The notes beneath the pieces were generated by a model. That model was given only the letters and a program-made list of their open reading frames with translations. It was not told the origin of the DNA and ran no database searches. The translations under genes and the position numbers were made by a program. DNA of 64,000 bases from Vibrio agarilyticus (GTDB taxonomy: Bacteria; Pseudomonadota; Gammaproteobacteria; Enterobacterales; Vibrionaceae): positions 186,001 through 250,000 of the forward strand of contig NZ_JABAIK010000002.1 of assembly GCF_012641465.1 (NCBI RefSeq), written 5' to 3'. Position 1 is the stretch's first letter, and every line of letters starts with the position of its first letter. Below, piece after piece: positions 1 to 9,356 of this stretch.

Positions 1-742
1 CTCGACTCAGCACCTCTAATGCGTCATAAGCAAGTTTGTGCGCCTGCTCGTAAGCACTGAATTCGAGACACTCACTTGGTGATGCTTTGTCGCTCAATCG
101 AGTGCCCCCACTATCAAGCTTTAAGACACCCTGGCAGAGCCCTTCAAGATAAACTCGATATGGTGTTAAGGCTTCAATTGCTTGAAAGCACCGAGCTGCA
201 GGGCCAGTATAGGGATAAGGCGCCACAATATGCTGAGAAACGTCCAGTGGTAATTGAATTGATACATTTGCCTGTTCACACCGATGCAGCAGACGACTAA
301 GTAATCCTTGCTGCGGCATCCAGTGCTGAATTTGAAAAATGCGTTCGAGGTGATAATCCGTTGAGACCAACATCAACTGAAATTGTGTATTTGACGCATG
401 GCATGGCGCAATATCTTTTATCAGCATACGCGCAACAAACTCGATATTTTCAACCGTGGTCGTCGATTGATTTTCACGCCAGATCCCGCCTAATGGATGG
501 GCTATTGAGTCATCAGTAAGTTGCGCTAAATAAGCATCGCAAAGAACATCAGCTTCGGCACGATTTTGTCCTTGAGTCACTCCGCCACAAAAAAGAATGG
601 TTGCGCTCGTCAACTCAGCATAACGTCGCTGAGCCTCTATCAAAGTGCAGATACGCCCGTGCCCCTCTGGTGTTAGCTCATTATTAACCAGTCGCTTACC
701 CAGCACGACCACAACCAAATGTGTGTCGGGATAAAATTCCAT
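1..742 (-). CDS. DUF218 (YdcF/SanA/ElyC-like) protein, partial
   Basis: The frame is open from an ATG at 742 to the left edge, giving at least 247 residues; the C-terminus lies outside the window. The N-terminus reads HLVVVVLGKRLV, followed by a GGVTQGQNRAEAD stretch, ENQSTTTVEN and LVSTDYHLER. These match the DUF218 family (YdcF, SanA, ElyC) in order. Several members of that family affect envelope integrity, but no biochemical role can be assigned here. No signal peptide or membrane anchor is visible at the N-terminus, so it looks YdcF-like and cytoplasmic rather than SanA-like. An AGGGTGAG ribosome site lies just upstream of the start. Confidence 0.7.
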   Translation of the reverse strand, partial: MEFYPDTHLVVVVLGKRLVNNELTPEGHGRICTLIEAQRRYAELTSATILFCGGVTQGQNRAEADVLCDAYLAQLTDDSIAHPLGGIWRENQSTTTVENIEFVARMLIKDIAPCHASNTQFQLMLVSTDYHLERIFQIQHWMPQQGLLSRLLHRCEQANVSIQLPLDVSQHIVAPYPYTGPAARCFQAIEALTPYRVYLEGLCQGVLKLDSGGTRLSDKASPSECLEFSAYEQAHKLAYDALEVLSR

Positions 743-771
743 TTCACTCACCCTGCGTCTTACCGATGGAA

Positions 772-1191
772 TTATTCGTTTTTAACGCTTTCAGGTACGA
801 TTTCCCAACTGTGCGTCATCGTCACGCCCGCACCCAGCATTAGACACACCGAGCAATATTTGGTCAGCGAATCCGCGGTAACTTGAGCCACAGTATTCGG
901 CGTCAAATCATCGCCACTCACGATGAAGTGAATATTCACCTGCGTAAACAGGCGCGGCGCGCTTTCACGTCGCTCTGCTGTTACAGTCGCAATGCACCCA
1001 GTAACAGGCTCACCCGCAGCTTTTAATCCATCAACCACATCAACCGAGCTGCATCCACCCGCCGCCATGAGCACCATCTCCATGGGACTTGGCGCTTTTG
1101 CTCCGCCCTGCCCATCCATTACCACTGAATGCCCTGAATTTGATTGACCTAAAAAGGTCAAATTATCGACCCATTTCACTTCTGCTTTCAT
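772..1191 (-). CDS. yhfA: OsmC family protein, YhfA type
   Basis: A 139-residue protein with the OsmC/Ohr fold signature. KAPSPMEMVLMAAGGCSS carries the first conserved cysteine and KYCSVCLML the second. The order and spacing match E. coli YhfA, including the VKWVDNLTFLG start. OsmC/Ohr proteins reduce organic peroxides through a cysteine pair, but YhfA itself has no settled function. It is probably cytoplasmic, since no signal peptide is seen. It is the first gene upstream of the partial DUF218 gene on the same strand, about 30 bp away, so the two may be co-transcribed. Confidence 0.85.
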   Translation of the reverse strand: MKAEVKWVDNLTFLGQSNSGHSVVMDGQGGAKAPSPMEMVLMAAGGCSSVDVVDGLKAAGEPVTGCIATVTAERRESAPRLFTQVNIHFIVSGDDLTPNTVAQVTADSLTKYCSVCLMLGAGVTMTHSWEIVPESVKNE

Positions 1192-1367
1192 ATTGTGTTG
1201 TTACCTTATCGAAATACTCGACCACTTTACTCACTTCGTCTTCGGGCGCAATAAAATTTCTGGGTTTGGAAATTTTTGTCATAGAAAACCGTTCTTTTTA
1301 ATTATGTTTTTACGCCTAAGCGCCCTTAAGTTGCAAAGGTGTATAGGGAACAAATGAGGAGAATCGG

Positions 1368-2501
1368 ATGAAAAAGCGAGGATTTATTTTGCTCAGTACA
1401 CTGAGTCTTGCACTGAGTTTGCTCACACTAGTGCTCATGCCTACGCCTCATGCGACGGCAAACACACAAACTCGTGCAAACAATATCGAAACAGCCACCT
1501 TAGCTGGCGGATGTTTTTGGTGTACGGAGGCTGATCTCGAACAGCTACCTGGTGTGATTGACGTTATTTCTGGCTACGCAGGTGGCAGTGAAGAGGATGC
1601 CCAATACCGCAAGGTCGCCAGTGGCAATACCGATCATATCGAGGTGATACAGGTGACTTATGATGCCAATCAGCTCAGTTATACCGATGTGCTTGATTAC
1701 TTTTTAAGGCATATTGATCCAACCGACGCCAAAGGCTCTTTCGTTGACCGAGGCGCTCAATATCGCCCTGCCATTTTTTATCATAATAAGGCGCAATTTG
1801 ACGCAGCAACGTCGCTGCTTAGCGCGGTGGATGCCGCAGGCATTTACCCAAAACCACTGCAAACCGAACTTATCGAGTATCAGGCTTTCTACCCAGCAGA
1901 AAGCTACCACCAAGATTATTACAAAAAAAGTCGCCTGAAATATAAGTACTACCGCCAAGCATCTGGCCGTGATGCCTACCTCGATTCCGTTTTTGGCGAT
2001 GACCGCAAAAGTAATCCGGTTTCACTGCGCAGCCGCCTAGGCGAACAAACGCAAACGCTCAAGCCCTATACAAAGCCCTCACAAGCTGAGATTAAGGCCA
2101 TGCTGACAGAGCTGCAATACTACGTCACACAAGAAGAAGGGACCGAACGGGCGTTTGACAACCCCTATTGGGATAATAAAGAAGAAGGTATCTATGTCGA
2201 TATTGTGTCAGGCGAACCCTTATTTTCCTCAACAGATAAATACCGCTCTGGCACGGGTTGGCCAAGTTTTACCAAGCCAATTGACTCAGGTTATATCGTG
2301 ACTAAAAAGGACTTTCACCTGTTTTATCCTCGTATGGAGGTACGAAGCCGCTATGGCGATTCGCATCTTGGTCATGTTTTTGAAGATGGCCCAGAGCCAA
2401 CAGGATTGCGATATTGCATGAATTCAGCAGCAATGCGCTTTGTTCCTAAACAGCAAATGCAAGCGCAAGGCTATGCGAAGTACCTTTACCTCTTTGAGTG
2501 A
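1368..2501 (+). CDS. msrAB: Exported MsrA-MsrB methionine sulfoxide reductase fusion
   Basis: A 377-residue two-domain protein. Residues 1-32 form a signal peptide or signal anchor (MKKRG, a long leucine-rich core, then HATAN). The MsrA domain follows with GGCFWC at 47-52; Cys49 should be the catalytic residue that reduces Met-S-sulfoxide. The MsrB domain starts near 240 and has [18 protein letters not shown] and RYCMNS, with catalytic Cys350 acting on Met-R-sulfoxide. Export suggests repair of oxidised envelope proteins. Unlike PilB there is no N-terminal thioredoxin domain. The zinc CxxC pairs are absent (VDIVSG at the first site), and the usual resolving Cys of the SGCGWPSF motif is Thr. 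The start has a GAGGAGA ribosome site. Confidence 0.92.
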   Translation: MKKRGFILLSTLSLALSLLTLVLMPTPHATANTQTRANNIETATLAGGCFWCTEADLEQLPGVIDVISGYAGGSEEDAQYRKVASGNTDHIEVIQVTYDANQLSYTDVLDYFLRHIDPTDAKGSFVDRGAQYRPAIFYHNKAQFDAATSLLSAVDAAGIYPKPLQTELIEYQAFYPAESYHQDYYKKSRLKYKYYRQASGRDAYLDSVFGDDRKSNPVSLRSRLGEQTQTLKPYTKPSQAEIKAMLTELQYYVTQEEGTERAFDNPYWDNKEEGIYVDIVSGEPLFSSTDKYRSGTGWPSFTKPIDSGYIVTKKDFHLFYPRMEVRSRYGDSHLGHVFEDGPEPTGLRYCMNSAAMRFVPKQQMQAQGYAKYLYLFE

Positions 2502-2565
2502 ATCGGTATAGCGCGCAGATCGCCAAGCGACTTAAAGAGGACGAATAAGAGCGGGCACAATCGAT

Positions 2566-3174
2566 TTAATCACGCACAGGGGTAAACCCACGCACGAAAA
2601 ATAGCACGATTTGCTCCAGTCGCATACGCTGCTGTTCAACGGGTAAAATAGGGGCATTGGCAATGAGCTGCGGCCATAAAAAGCTGCCATGATAGAGCGC
2701 TAACAGCATTGCGCTCATCTGCTCTGCATCTGCCCCTCCAAGGCGACCATCGGTAATCGCATTTTCAAGCCAAGCCTGCAAATCATTATCTCTGTCTTGA
2801 ACAAATTGCACGTATTGCTGTGCTAAACTTGGCTGGCGAATAAATTCGCCAATAATCATGCGCACCGGTGGCAACCCCACATCCTCATACAGTGCCGCAC
2901 TTTTGGCCAAGAAATAGCCGCATAATTGAGACTCTAGCGAGGCTGCGGCCTCGTAATTCAAAACCACCTGTTGACGTAATCCGTCAAAAATATGGTTAAT
3001 CGCCTCAATAAACAGGGTCTCTTTGGCAGCAAAATGACGATATAGCGTGCGCTTTGAGGTGCCAGCGATTTCACACACCCTATCCATATTCGCGGCATGA
3101 TAGCCATGAGTAATAAACTCTTGTTTCGCCGCGGCCAGTAGATCCAACCGTTTCTTTTCGCTCACTTTCATCAT
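2566..3174 (-). CDS. TetR/AcrR family transcriptional regulator
   Basis: About 202 residues from the ATG at 3174. A TetR-type helix-turn-helix lies at roughly residues 10-55 (KKRLDLLAAAKQEF, then AGTSKRTLYRHFAAKETLF). The C-terminal domain resembles the AefR/TetR_C family (IRQPSLAQQYVQ). An upstream-extended frame exists, but its added residues are hydrophobic and unlike the family, so the start at the ATG-ATG pair was chosen; a weak TAGGTAA site precedes it. A palindrome about 50 bp upstream (3226-3243) is a likely autoregulatory operator. The ligand and target are unknown; the small membrane protein gene downstream of the repeats could be one. Confidence 0.85.
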   Translation of the reverse strand: MMKVSEKKRLDLLAAAKQEFITHGYHAANMDRVCEIAGTSKRTLYRHFAAKETLFIEAINHIFDGLRQQVVLNYEAAASLESQLCGYFLAKSAALYEDVGLPPVRMIIGEFIRQPSLAQQYVQFVQDRDNDLQAWLENAITDGRLGGADAEQMSAMLLALYHGSFLWPQLIANAPILPVEQQRMRLEQIVLFFVRGFTPVRD

Positions 3175-3225
3175 TTGATTACCTACGATGTTACCCACTT
3201 GATGATAAGGGAGAGAATTAAATAA

Positions 3226-3243
3226 GTAAACTAATGAGTTTAC
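3226..3243. promoter_or_regulatory. Inverted repeat, candidate TetR operator
   Basis: GTAAAC, six bases, then GTTTAC: a perfect 6-bp inverted repeat 52 bp upstream of the TetR gene start, in AT-rich promoter-like sequence. TetR regulators commonly repress their own promoter from such sites. The assignment is inference. Confidence 0.45.
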
Positions 3244-3290
3244 ATAGTATAACTGAATAACTAGCACTAAGCACAGATGGAAAACGAAGT

Positions 3291-3410
3291 CTCTGAGCAC
3301 TTGGTAAACGTCTCTGAACACTTGGTAAAAATAGATGAGCTATATGATGAGGCTTACGAGTCGCTTAATTTATCAAATAAAAATGTTGCGACTTCAAGCA
3401 GGACAGGTAT
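3291..3410 (+). repeat. ERIC-like repeat, degenerate copy
   Basis: This resembles the right two thirds of the long-form repeat, with CTCTGAGCAC, the ATAGATGAGCTA core, GATGAGG and an ACTTCAAGCAGGACAGGTAT end. A CTCTGAgCACTTGGTAAA segment is duplicated at its left side. The left terminal TATACCC is missing. Confidence 0.6.
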
Positions 3411-3450
3411 GGACAAACTTACGATCACTGCCAGACTAACAGCATGGCTC

Positions 3451-3603
3451 TATACCCAAACAACTTGAAGATACAGCCAGGCGGCAAACGAGCCAAGCCT
3501 CTGAGCACTTCGTGAACATAGACGAACTATGTGATGAGGTTTGTGAGAGTCAGCCCCTTAATTTTTCAAAGAAAAGCGCTGCAACTTCAAGTGGGACGGG
3601 TAG
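3451..3603 (+). repeat. ERIC-like repeat, long form
   Basis: Begins TATACCCAAACAACTTGAAG and ends CAACTTCAAGTGGGACGGGTA, an imperfect terminal inverted repeat around a central ATAGACGAACTATG palindrome. It carries the two inserts of the long form: CTTCGTGAAC after GAGCA, and an AT-rich CTTAATTTTTCAAAGAAAAG segment. The frame starting GTGAAC inside it stays open past the end of the element. Confidence 0.85.
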
Positions 3604-3622
3604 ATACGGATTCGAGGACATT

Positions 3623-3796
3623 ATGTCATTTTACACTGGGTTAGGTATCGTATTACTTTTGTGGTTAGCATGGGATATGTACACAGGGCGTGTTTGGCTG
3701 CATCGAGAGTTGCATCGTGATAAGGAGCCTACGAGCTACTGGCTCACTATGCTACTGTGGTTAATCTTAGCTCTAAGCTGTTTTGTCGCATTTTAA
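3623..3796 (+). CDS. Small membrane protein, unknown function
   Basis: 57 residues starting MSFYTGLG. Two hydrophobic stretches (about 5-18 and 40-56) flank a basic, charged middle (HRELHRDKEP), so a two-span inner-membrane protein is likely. The frame is open further upstream through the repeat at 3451-3603, but a GAGGA ribosome site sits 5 bases before this ATG, and the extra N-terminus is pure repeat translation, so this start was preferred. No family was recognised. Confidence 0.55.
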   Translation: MSFYTGLGIVLLLWLAWDMYTGRVWLHRELHRDKEPTSYWLTMLLWLILALSCFVAF

Positions 3797-3875
3797 AATC
3801 AATGCTGCCAGAGTGAGTTCGAAATATACTGCGACTTGAGCATCAATTCATCAGCGCCGTCTCCACATACATTGA

Positions 3876-3908
3876 TAAAAAAAGCGCCACAATGGCGCTT
3901 TTTTTATC
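3876..3908. terminator. Bidirectional terminator between small gene and glgB
   Basis: AGCGCC, a short loop, then GGCGCT, flanked by A7 on the left and T7 on the right. It can end both the rightward small gene and the leftward glgB. Confidence 0.85.
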
Positions 3909-3920
3909 ACCTGACGCGAA

Positions 3921-6125
3921 TTAACGCTTCAGTTTGTAGTACAAGGTCGATAGTGGTGGCAGGGTCAAACTCAGCGATTGATCCAGCCCTTCACTCTCAA
4001 CAGCCTCTGCTTTGAGCACAGAAGCCACCTCGTAATCACTACCACCATACGCTTTTGCATCGGTATTAAGCAGAAGTTCATAATCACCAAGGTTTGGCAC
4101 GCCAAGGCGGAACTCATCACGTGGCACTGGCGTGAAGTTCGTTACAACCAAAATACGCTCACCCGCTTCACTAATACGCTCATGAGCCAGCACACTGCTG
4201 TCTGCACAATCGTGAAGACGCCACTCAAAACCGGCCGGCACACAATCTTGATCATGCAATGCCGTTTGATCTCGATACAAATGGTTCAAATCACGCATCA
4301 GACTATGAACCCCTTGATGACGTTCAAAATCCAATAAGAACCACTGCAGTTGATCGTCATGGTTCCATTCCCCAGTTTGACCTAACTCTGCGCCCATAAA
4401 ATTAAGCTTTTTACCCGGCTGACCATACATGTAACCGTAGAACGCTCTTAAATTTGCCGTCTGTTGCCATTCATCACCCGGCATCTTGTTATGTATCGAG
4501 CCTTTGCCATACACCACTTCATCGTGCGAAAGCGATAGCACGTAGTTTTCACTGTGTGCATACACCAACGGGAAAGTGATGGTGTTGTGGTGATATTTAC
4601 GATGCACTGGCTCCTCGCGCATATACGAAAGACTGTCATGCATCCATCCCATATTCCACTTAAAGCCAAAGCCCAATCCACCCAAGAACGTTGGCGCAGA
4701 AACACCTGGGAACGCGGTTGACTCTTCCGCAATCGTCATTGCGTTCGGGAAGTGCTTGTAAACTTCTTCGTTCATCCATTTAAGGGTTGCGATAGCGTCG
4801 TAGTTTTCATTGCCGCCATCGATATTAGGTACCCATTGATCGTGACTGCGCGAATAATCAAGGTAGAGCATCGAGGCAACAGCATCGACACGAATGCCAT
4901 CGATGTGGAATTGCTCAAACCAGTACAGTGCGTTCGATACAAGGAAACGACGAACGTGTTCACGGCCCAAATCATAGATAAACGATTTCCAGTCTTGATG
5001 CCAGCCACGACGAGGATCAGGGTCATGGTATAACGGAGTACCATCAAAGGTATTCAGACCATGGTCGTCAGAGGGGTAATGGGCTGGTACCCAATCGAGC
5101 ACCACGCCGATTCCCGCTTTATGGCAGACATCAACAAAATATTTGAAGTCATCGGGAGAGCCATAGCGGCTCGTCGGTGCAAACAATCCTACTGGCTGAT
5201 AACCCCAAGAGCCGTAAAATGGGTGCTCTGCAATCGGCATTAGCTCGACATGGCTGTAGCCCATATCAACCAGATACGGCACTAGCGCATCCGCTAGTTC
5301 GCGATAATTAAGGTAAGAACCATCGTCATTGCGCTTCCACGAGCCAGCATGCAGTTCATAAAATGATAACGCTTCTTTGCGTTTTTCCGTTACAGGGCGA
5401 TTCTGCCATGCCTGATCTTGCCAGTCATAACGGTCATGGTCATAAGTGACAGACGCAAAAGAAGGGTATTGCTCAGATTGGAAGCCCCACGGGTCAGCTT
5501 TATGAGGCAAGCTTTCGCCATTTGGCCCTTTAATTTCAAATTTATACTGCACCCCTTCCTTCAGATCTGGAATAAACAATCCCCAGATACCGTAGTCAAG
5601 ACGCTGCATCGGATGACGGCGCCCGTCCCAATGGTTAAAGCTACCAATCAAGCTCACGGCCGACGCATGTGGGGCATACACTAGAAAACGCACCCCTTCA
5701 ATCACCTGACCACCACGTTCAAGCGTAATGAATTGGGCACCCATGTGATGGTACATCTGCTTGGGTGTGTGAAGCTCTTCGTATTCTGCGTACAAACTGT
5801 GGTACTGATACGGATCGTCGATAATTTGCTCGACGCCATTCCAATCCACAGCAAGACGATAATGAGTAAGGTGTAAGTCTAGTGGCTGGGTAAGCACAAA
5901 CGTGTCTGTCGCCTGCTCCGTCAACGGAATACGTTGCTCATCATCAAGTACAGCACTGACAGCAGTTGCACCTGGCATCCAAACACGAAGTGAGCCCGAT
6001 TTCTCACTAATAAATGGGCCAAGAATTGAAAATGGATCGGCGCATCGTGCGACAGCCAACTGAGCTAATTTGTCAGTAAATTTATTGCGTTTTTGTTTGG
6101 TTTTCACACCTATCTCCCTAGCCAT
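3921..6125 (-). CDS. glgB: 1,4-alpha-glucan branching enzyme
   Basis: 734 residues, close to the usual length. GlgB makes alpha-1,6 branches in glycogen by cutting and transferring a glucan chain in the cytoplasm. An N-terminal CBM48 region ([20 protein letters not shown]) precedes the GH13 barrel. Catalytic features are DGIRVDAV with the Asp nucleophile near 414, IAEEST with the acid/base Glu, and LSHDEV. The C-terminal all-beta domain ends in [10 protein letters not shown]. It is downstream of malPQ on the same strand but separated by nearly 1 kb, two repeats and a terminator, so it is probably transcribed on its own. No MalT-type box was seen upstream. Confidence 0.96.
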   Translation of the reverse strand: MAREIGVKTKQKRNKFTDKLAQLAVARCADPFSILGPFISEKSGSLRVWMPGATAVSAVLDDEQRIPLTEQATDTFVLTQPLDLHLTHYRLAVDWNGVEQIIDDPYQYHSLYAEYEELHTPKQMYHHMGAQFITLERGGQVIEGVRFLVYAPHASAVSLIGSFNHWDGRRHPMQRLDYGIWGLFIPDLKEGVQYKFEIKGPNGESLPHKADPWGFQSEQYPSFASVTYDHDRYDWQDQAWQNRPVTEKRKEALSFYELHAGSWKRNDDGSYLNYRELADALVPYLVDMGYSHVELMPIAEHPFYGSWGYQPVGLFAPTSRYGSPDDFKYFVDVCHKAGIGVVLDWVPAHYPSDDHGLNTFDGTPLYHDPDPRRGWHQDWKSFIYDLGREHVRRFLVSNALYWFEQFHIDGIRVDAVASMLYLDYSRSHDQWVPNIDGGNENYDAIATLKWMNEEVYKHFPNAMTIAEESTAFPGVSAPTFLGGLGFGFKWNMGWMHDSLSYMREEPVHRKYHHNTITFPLVYAHSENYVLSLSHDEVVYGKGSIHNKMPGDEWQQTANLRAFYGYMYGQPGKKLNFMGAELGQTGEWNHDDQLQWFLLDFERHQGVHSLMRDLNHLYRDQTALHDQDCVPAGFEWRLHDCADSSVLAHERISEAGERILVVTNFTPVPRDEFRLGVPNLGDYELLLNTDAKAYGGSDYEVASVLKAEAVESEGLDQSLSLTLPPLSTLYYKLKR

Positions 6126-6382
6126 AATGACTTATGCGCCAAGCGGTCCTGTTGAATGCCCCTTCATCTCAAGGCCACCGACAGCAAAACGTTCCACTCT
6201 CGGAACAAATTGCATCTGATTGATAAACATTTTGGTTCGAAATTGGAAATATTCTCACCCCAGACTACCCCATGCCCTTTCGCCTTTAAGATAGCCTCAA
6301 CCAAATGCGTTAATTCATCGATTTTCTTTGAAATCGACACCTATACCTAAATGGCACCCACTTGAAGAACAACTCTTGATAC

Positions 6383-6507
6383 ATACCCTTCCCACTTTAA
6401 GGTGCAGCGTTGTTGGCTGACTCTCACAAACCTCATCACATAGATTATCCATGTTCAGAGACTTTGCTCGTGTGCCGCTTACCTGCATCTTCAAATGGTT
6501 TGGGTAT
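6383..6507 (-). repeat. ERIC-like repeat, short form
   Basis: Reverse orientation: starts ATACCCTTCCCACTT and ends with GGTTTGGGTAT. It has the core CACATAGATTATC and CAGAG. Without the long-form inserts it is 125 bp. Confidence 0.8.
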
Positions 6508-6950
6508 AGTTGTTGTCCCACATTTGGGACAGCCCTTCAAAGGGTAGTTTATTACTCAAGTAGTTGCATTATATTGAAAGGATTTTACAACACCTATTGT
6601 TAAGGTCTGTTACCACTACAATCAACCTACAAATGCGACGTCAGATCACAAAAGCCAAGAATAAAATCTTCGTTTGGACAAAGAACAAGCAGGTGATGGG
6701 ACCATTACCTATGTGTGAATATCACAGGGGGCCAATACAGCCAAAACAAGAAATGAAACGTCTCATATCACGGCTATTTAGCTCAAACCCAAACGCGACT
6801 CTTTACCTTTAAGTGACAACTTGAGTATCAGCATTCCATTAGGCAAGGAAAGTACGATTTACAATGTAAATAGCTTTCATTTTTTAACGCAAGAACGATA
6901 ATTAATCATTACAAAACAAAAAGTTAAATTGATTAACTTTCAAAAACCCA

Positions 6951-7075
6951 TACACAAACAACTTGAAGATGCAGGTAGGCGACCCGCGAACAAAGCCTCT
7001 GAGCATAGAGATACTATGTGATGAGGTTTGTGAGTGCCCGTCAACACCCCTGCAACTTCAAGTAGAACGAGTATA
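6951..7075 (+). repeat. ERIC-like repeat, short form, worn ends
   Basis: TACACAAACAACTTGAAG at the left and CTTCAAGTAGAACGAGTATA at the right: both ends carry point changes relative to TATACCC/GGGTATA. The central ATAGAGATACTATG palindrome and GATGAGG are kept. Confidence 0.8.
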
Positions 7076-7084
7076 ATGCGGAAT

Positions 7085-7109
7085 AAAAACGCCCCACCAA
7101 AGTGGGGCG
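7085..7109 (-). terminator. malQ terminator
   Basis: CGCCCCAC, loop CAAA, GTGGGGCG. On the minus strand it is followed by GTTTTTATT. It lies 7 bases past the malQ stop. Confidence 0.8.
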
Positions 7110-7115
7110 AAGGCA

Positions 7116-9299
7116 TTATTTCTGGCTTGCGTTTGCACGAGCTCGTGTTAATTGGCCCGCTAAGTGATTCACTTTTTCTTGGTAGAAAATATCTTCTAGA
7201 TTGACACTCAATTTACGACGCCAGTTGGGGTACTCATCCACCGTACCTGGAATATTGACCGGATTATCCATCTCAAGCCAATCTTCCAATTGCACACTAA
7301 ACAGCGCCGACGATCCCGCACCAAGATGCAATTGCAGTGCTTCGCTGAGGTGCCAGTCCATCGGAACATACTGCGCATCATGGCCGATACCTTCTGGCAA
7401 CAAACCGTGCCAACGCACACTGTCCAAAATGGCTTGCTTGCTCTTTAGACGATCATTAAACAGGCCTTGCAACTGAGCCGCGTCTGGATAAAGACCAAGC
7501 TGTTCACCCATTTTTAAGTCATCACAATGCCAGAACCCGCGTAGTGTTGGCATATCGTGAGTACAGAGCGCAGCCATCGATTGCGCCGCATAATGACTTG
7601 GCGAAATGTAGCCACCGTCCGTTTCTGAGGTCTCAAAGAAGAAGACCTTGTATGAATGCACGCCCGCATCGCGAAGCAAGTCAACAATTTCGTCTGGCAC
7701 TGTACCTAAATCTTCACCAATCACACTGCATTGATGACGATGTGATTCCAAAGCCAAAATCGCTAACATATCTTGCACTGGGTAGTACAAATACGCGCCT
7801 TCGGTCGCTTTTTCACCTTTTGGAATCCACCACAAACGTAGCAGACCCAGCACATGGTCAATACGCAATGCGCCACAATGATTCATATTCGCGCGAAGCA
7901 GTTGGACATACGCATCGTAACCCGTTTTCATCAATGCATTTGGGTTTAATGGTGGCAAGCCCCAGTTTTGACCCAGTGGACCAAGCACATCTGGTGGCGC
8001 GCCAATACTTGCATCCAACACCAAGTTGCCTTCGTCAGCCCACGTTTCGCTGCCTGCGTCCGATACACCCACCGCAAGGTCGCGATACAAACCAATCGAC
8101 ATGCCTTTCTCTTCAGCCAGCGCTTGCGCTTCATGAATTTGGCAATCAGCAATCCATTGTAGGTACATAAATAGCTGTACTTCAGCTTGGTGCTCTGCAA
8201 TGAACGCTTGAGTCTGCTCTGTGGTGTAATGGCGATAACCTTCTGGGAAGGCAGGCCAGCCCCAAGAGTTCTCGTCATCTTCACGCAGATGTTGATGCAA
8301 AGCATCAAATGCCGCTTGATGACGCAAGCTATCACCACCAAGCTCAACGAAGTTCAAGAAGGCTTGAGCGCGCGCGGTGTTTTGATCAAGATGACGTGAC
8401 TTAAATTCAGCAAAGAGCAGCGGCAATACACTCATTTTGAGCGCGCGCACTTCGCTATAGTTAACCCAGTGCGCATCACGTGCATGTTGCAGACGCGCTT
8501 GGAATTCATCGCTGCCGACTTGTTGCTGCGCTTCAGCACTGAGTGAAAATTCTGGCACTGAACCCACATCAATATAAAGAATGTTGAGCCAGCGACGTGA
8601 CGACGGGCTGTATGGGCTCGCCGATTCAGGGTTTGCAGGGAATAACGCATGGATAGGGTTCAAACCAACAAATTGACCGCCACGTGACGCAATGTCACTG
8701 ACCAATTGTTTGAGATCACCAAAATCACCCATACCCCAGTTATGATTTGAGCGTAAGGTGTAAAGCTGAATACTTGGGCCCCACACTTTTTGTCCTTGTT
8801 CAAGCACAGGCTGCTTGAAACACGCGCGAGGCGTGCGGATAAGTGTCATAACATAAGGGGCTTTACGACGTTTACGAGTGACTTCGAGGTGGTGGTAACC
8901 CCATGGTAATGTTTGCGGTAAAGAAAAATAGACCGCGCCATCATTATCACGCTCGTCACGCTGCACTTGTTCAGCCACAGAACCCGATAGGGTTTCGCCA
9001 CTTTCTAAACGCAGGGTCCAAGAAAAATCACCAATTCGTGCAGTGTTGGCTAAGTTGAGCATCACTTCAGCAGCGTCACCATCACGCCATACAGCCACAT
9101 TCGGCAACAATTCAGGCTGATGGATTTTTTCTGCTGATGCTAACAGTGCTTCATCGCTACTCACGTCATAACCGAGTGAGGCAAGTAAACGGCGCAAGGT
9201 TTCATCAGAGACTTTCGCTTCATCACCCCAAGCACTTTTATATGAATCGGCCAGATTTGCTTGTTTGGCCACTTTGTGTAATACGCTTGACGTTTGCAT
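7116..9299 (-). CDS. malQ: 4-alpha-glucanotransferase (amylomaltase)
   Basis: 727 residues from the ATG at 9299. MalQ disproportionates maltose and maltodextrins in the cytoplasm, moving glucan units and releasing glucose. GH77 features include SPYSPSSRRWLN, LRIDHVLGLLRLWW (Asp nucleophile region), VIGEDLGTVP (Glu) and the CTHDMPTLRGFW segment. A start 10 codons earlier would fall inside the hairpin after malP and lacks a ribosome site, whereas a CGGAG site sits 6 bases before this ATG. It follows malP by 57 bp as the second gene of the malPQ operon. Confidence 0.95.
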   Translation of the reverse strand: MQTSSVLHKVAKQANLADSYKSAWGDEAKVSDETLRRLLASLGYDVSSDEALLASAEKIHQPELLPNVAVWRDGDAAEVMLNLANTARIGDFSWTLRLESGETLSGSVAEQVQRDERDNDGAVYFSLPQTLPWGYHHLEVTRKRRKAPYVMTLIRTPRACFKQPVLEQGQKVWGPSIQLYTLRSNHNWGMGDFGDLKQLVSDIASRGGQFVGLNPIHALFPANPESASPYSPSSRRWLNILYIDVGSVPEFSLSAEAQQQVGSDEFQARLQHARDAHWVNYSEVRALKMSVLPLLFAEFKSRHLDQNTARAQAFLNFVELGGDSLRHQAAFDALHQHLREDDENSWGWPAFPEGYRHYTTEQTQAFIAEHQAEVQLFMYLQWIADCQIHEAQALAEEKGMSIGLYRDLAVGVSDAGSETWADEGNLVLDASIGAPPDVLGPLGQNWGLPPLNPNALMKTGYDAYVQLLRANMNHCGALRIDHVLGLLRLWWIPKGEKATEGAYLYYPVQDMLAILALESHRHQCSVIGEDLGTVPDEIVDLLRDAGVHSYKVFFFETSETDGGYISPSHYAAQSMAALCTHDMPTLRGFWHCDDLKMGEQLGLYPDAAQLQGLFNDRLKSKQAILDSVRWHGLLPEGIGHDAQYVPMDWHLSEALQLHLGAGSSALFSVQLEDWLEMDNPVNIPGTVDEYPNWRRKLSVNLEDIFYQEKVNHLAGQLTRARANASQK

Positions 9300-9321
9300 A
9301 TTGACTCCGAAAAGTAGATAA

Positions 9322-9346
9322 GCCCGCAAGCTTGAAACTTGCGGGC
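9322..9346 (-). other. Intercistronic hairpin between malP and malQ
   Basis: GCCCGCAAG, a 7-base spacer, CTTGCGGGC: a perfect 9-bp stem without a T-run, between the malP stop and the malQ ribosome site. It probably stabilises the malP message or partly attenuates transcription. Confidence 0.6.
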
Positions 9347-9356
9347 ATGGTTTAGA

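Larger units (their letters stand above)
6126..7115. other. Long gap between malQ and glgB with two repeats
   Basis: No convincing gene. It holds a reverse-oriented and a forward-oriented ERIC-like repeat, the malQ terminator, and a small palindrome (TGTCCCA...TGGGACA at 6514-6531). A frame of about 80 codons at 6564-6812 has no ribosome site and an unremarkable composition, and was not accepted. The glgB promoter should lie near 6130-6350. Confidence 0.6.

Noticed and set aside
6564-6812. Open frame of about 82 codons in the malQ-glgB gap
   Set aside because: No ribosome site, no recognisable domain, composition unlike the neighbouring genes; chance is the simpler explanation.
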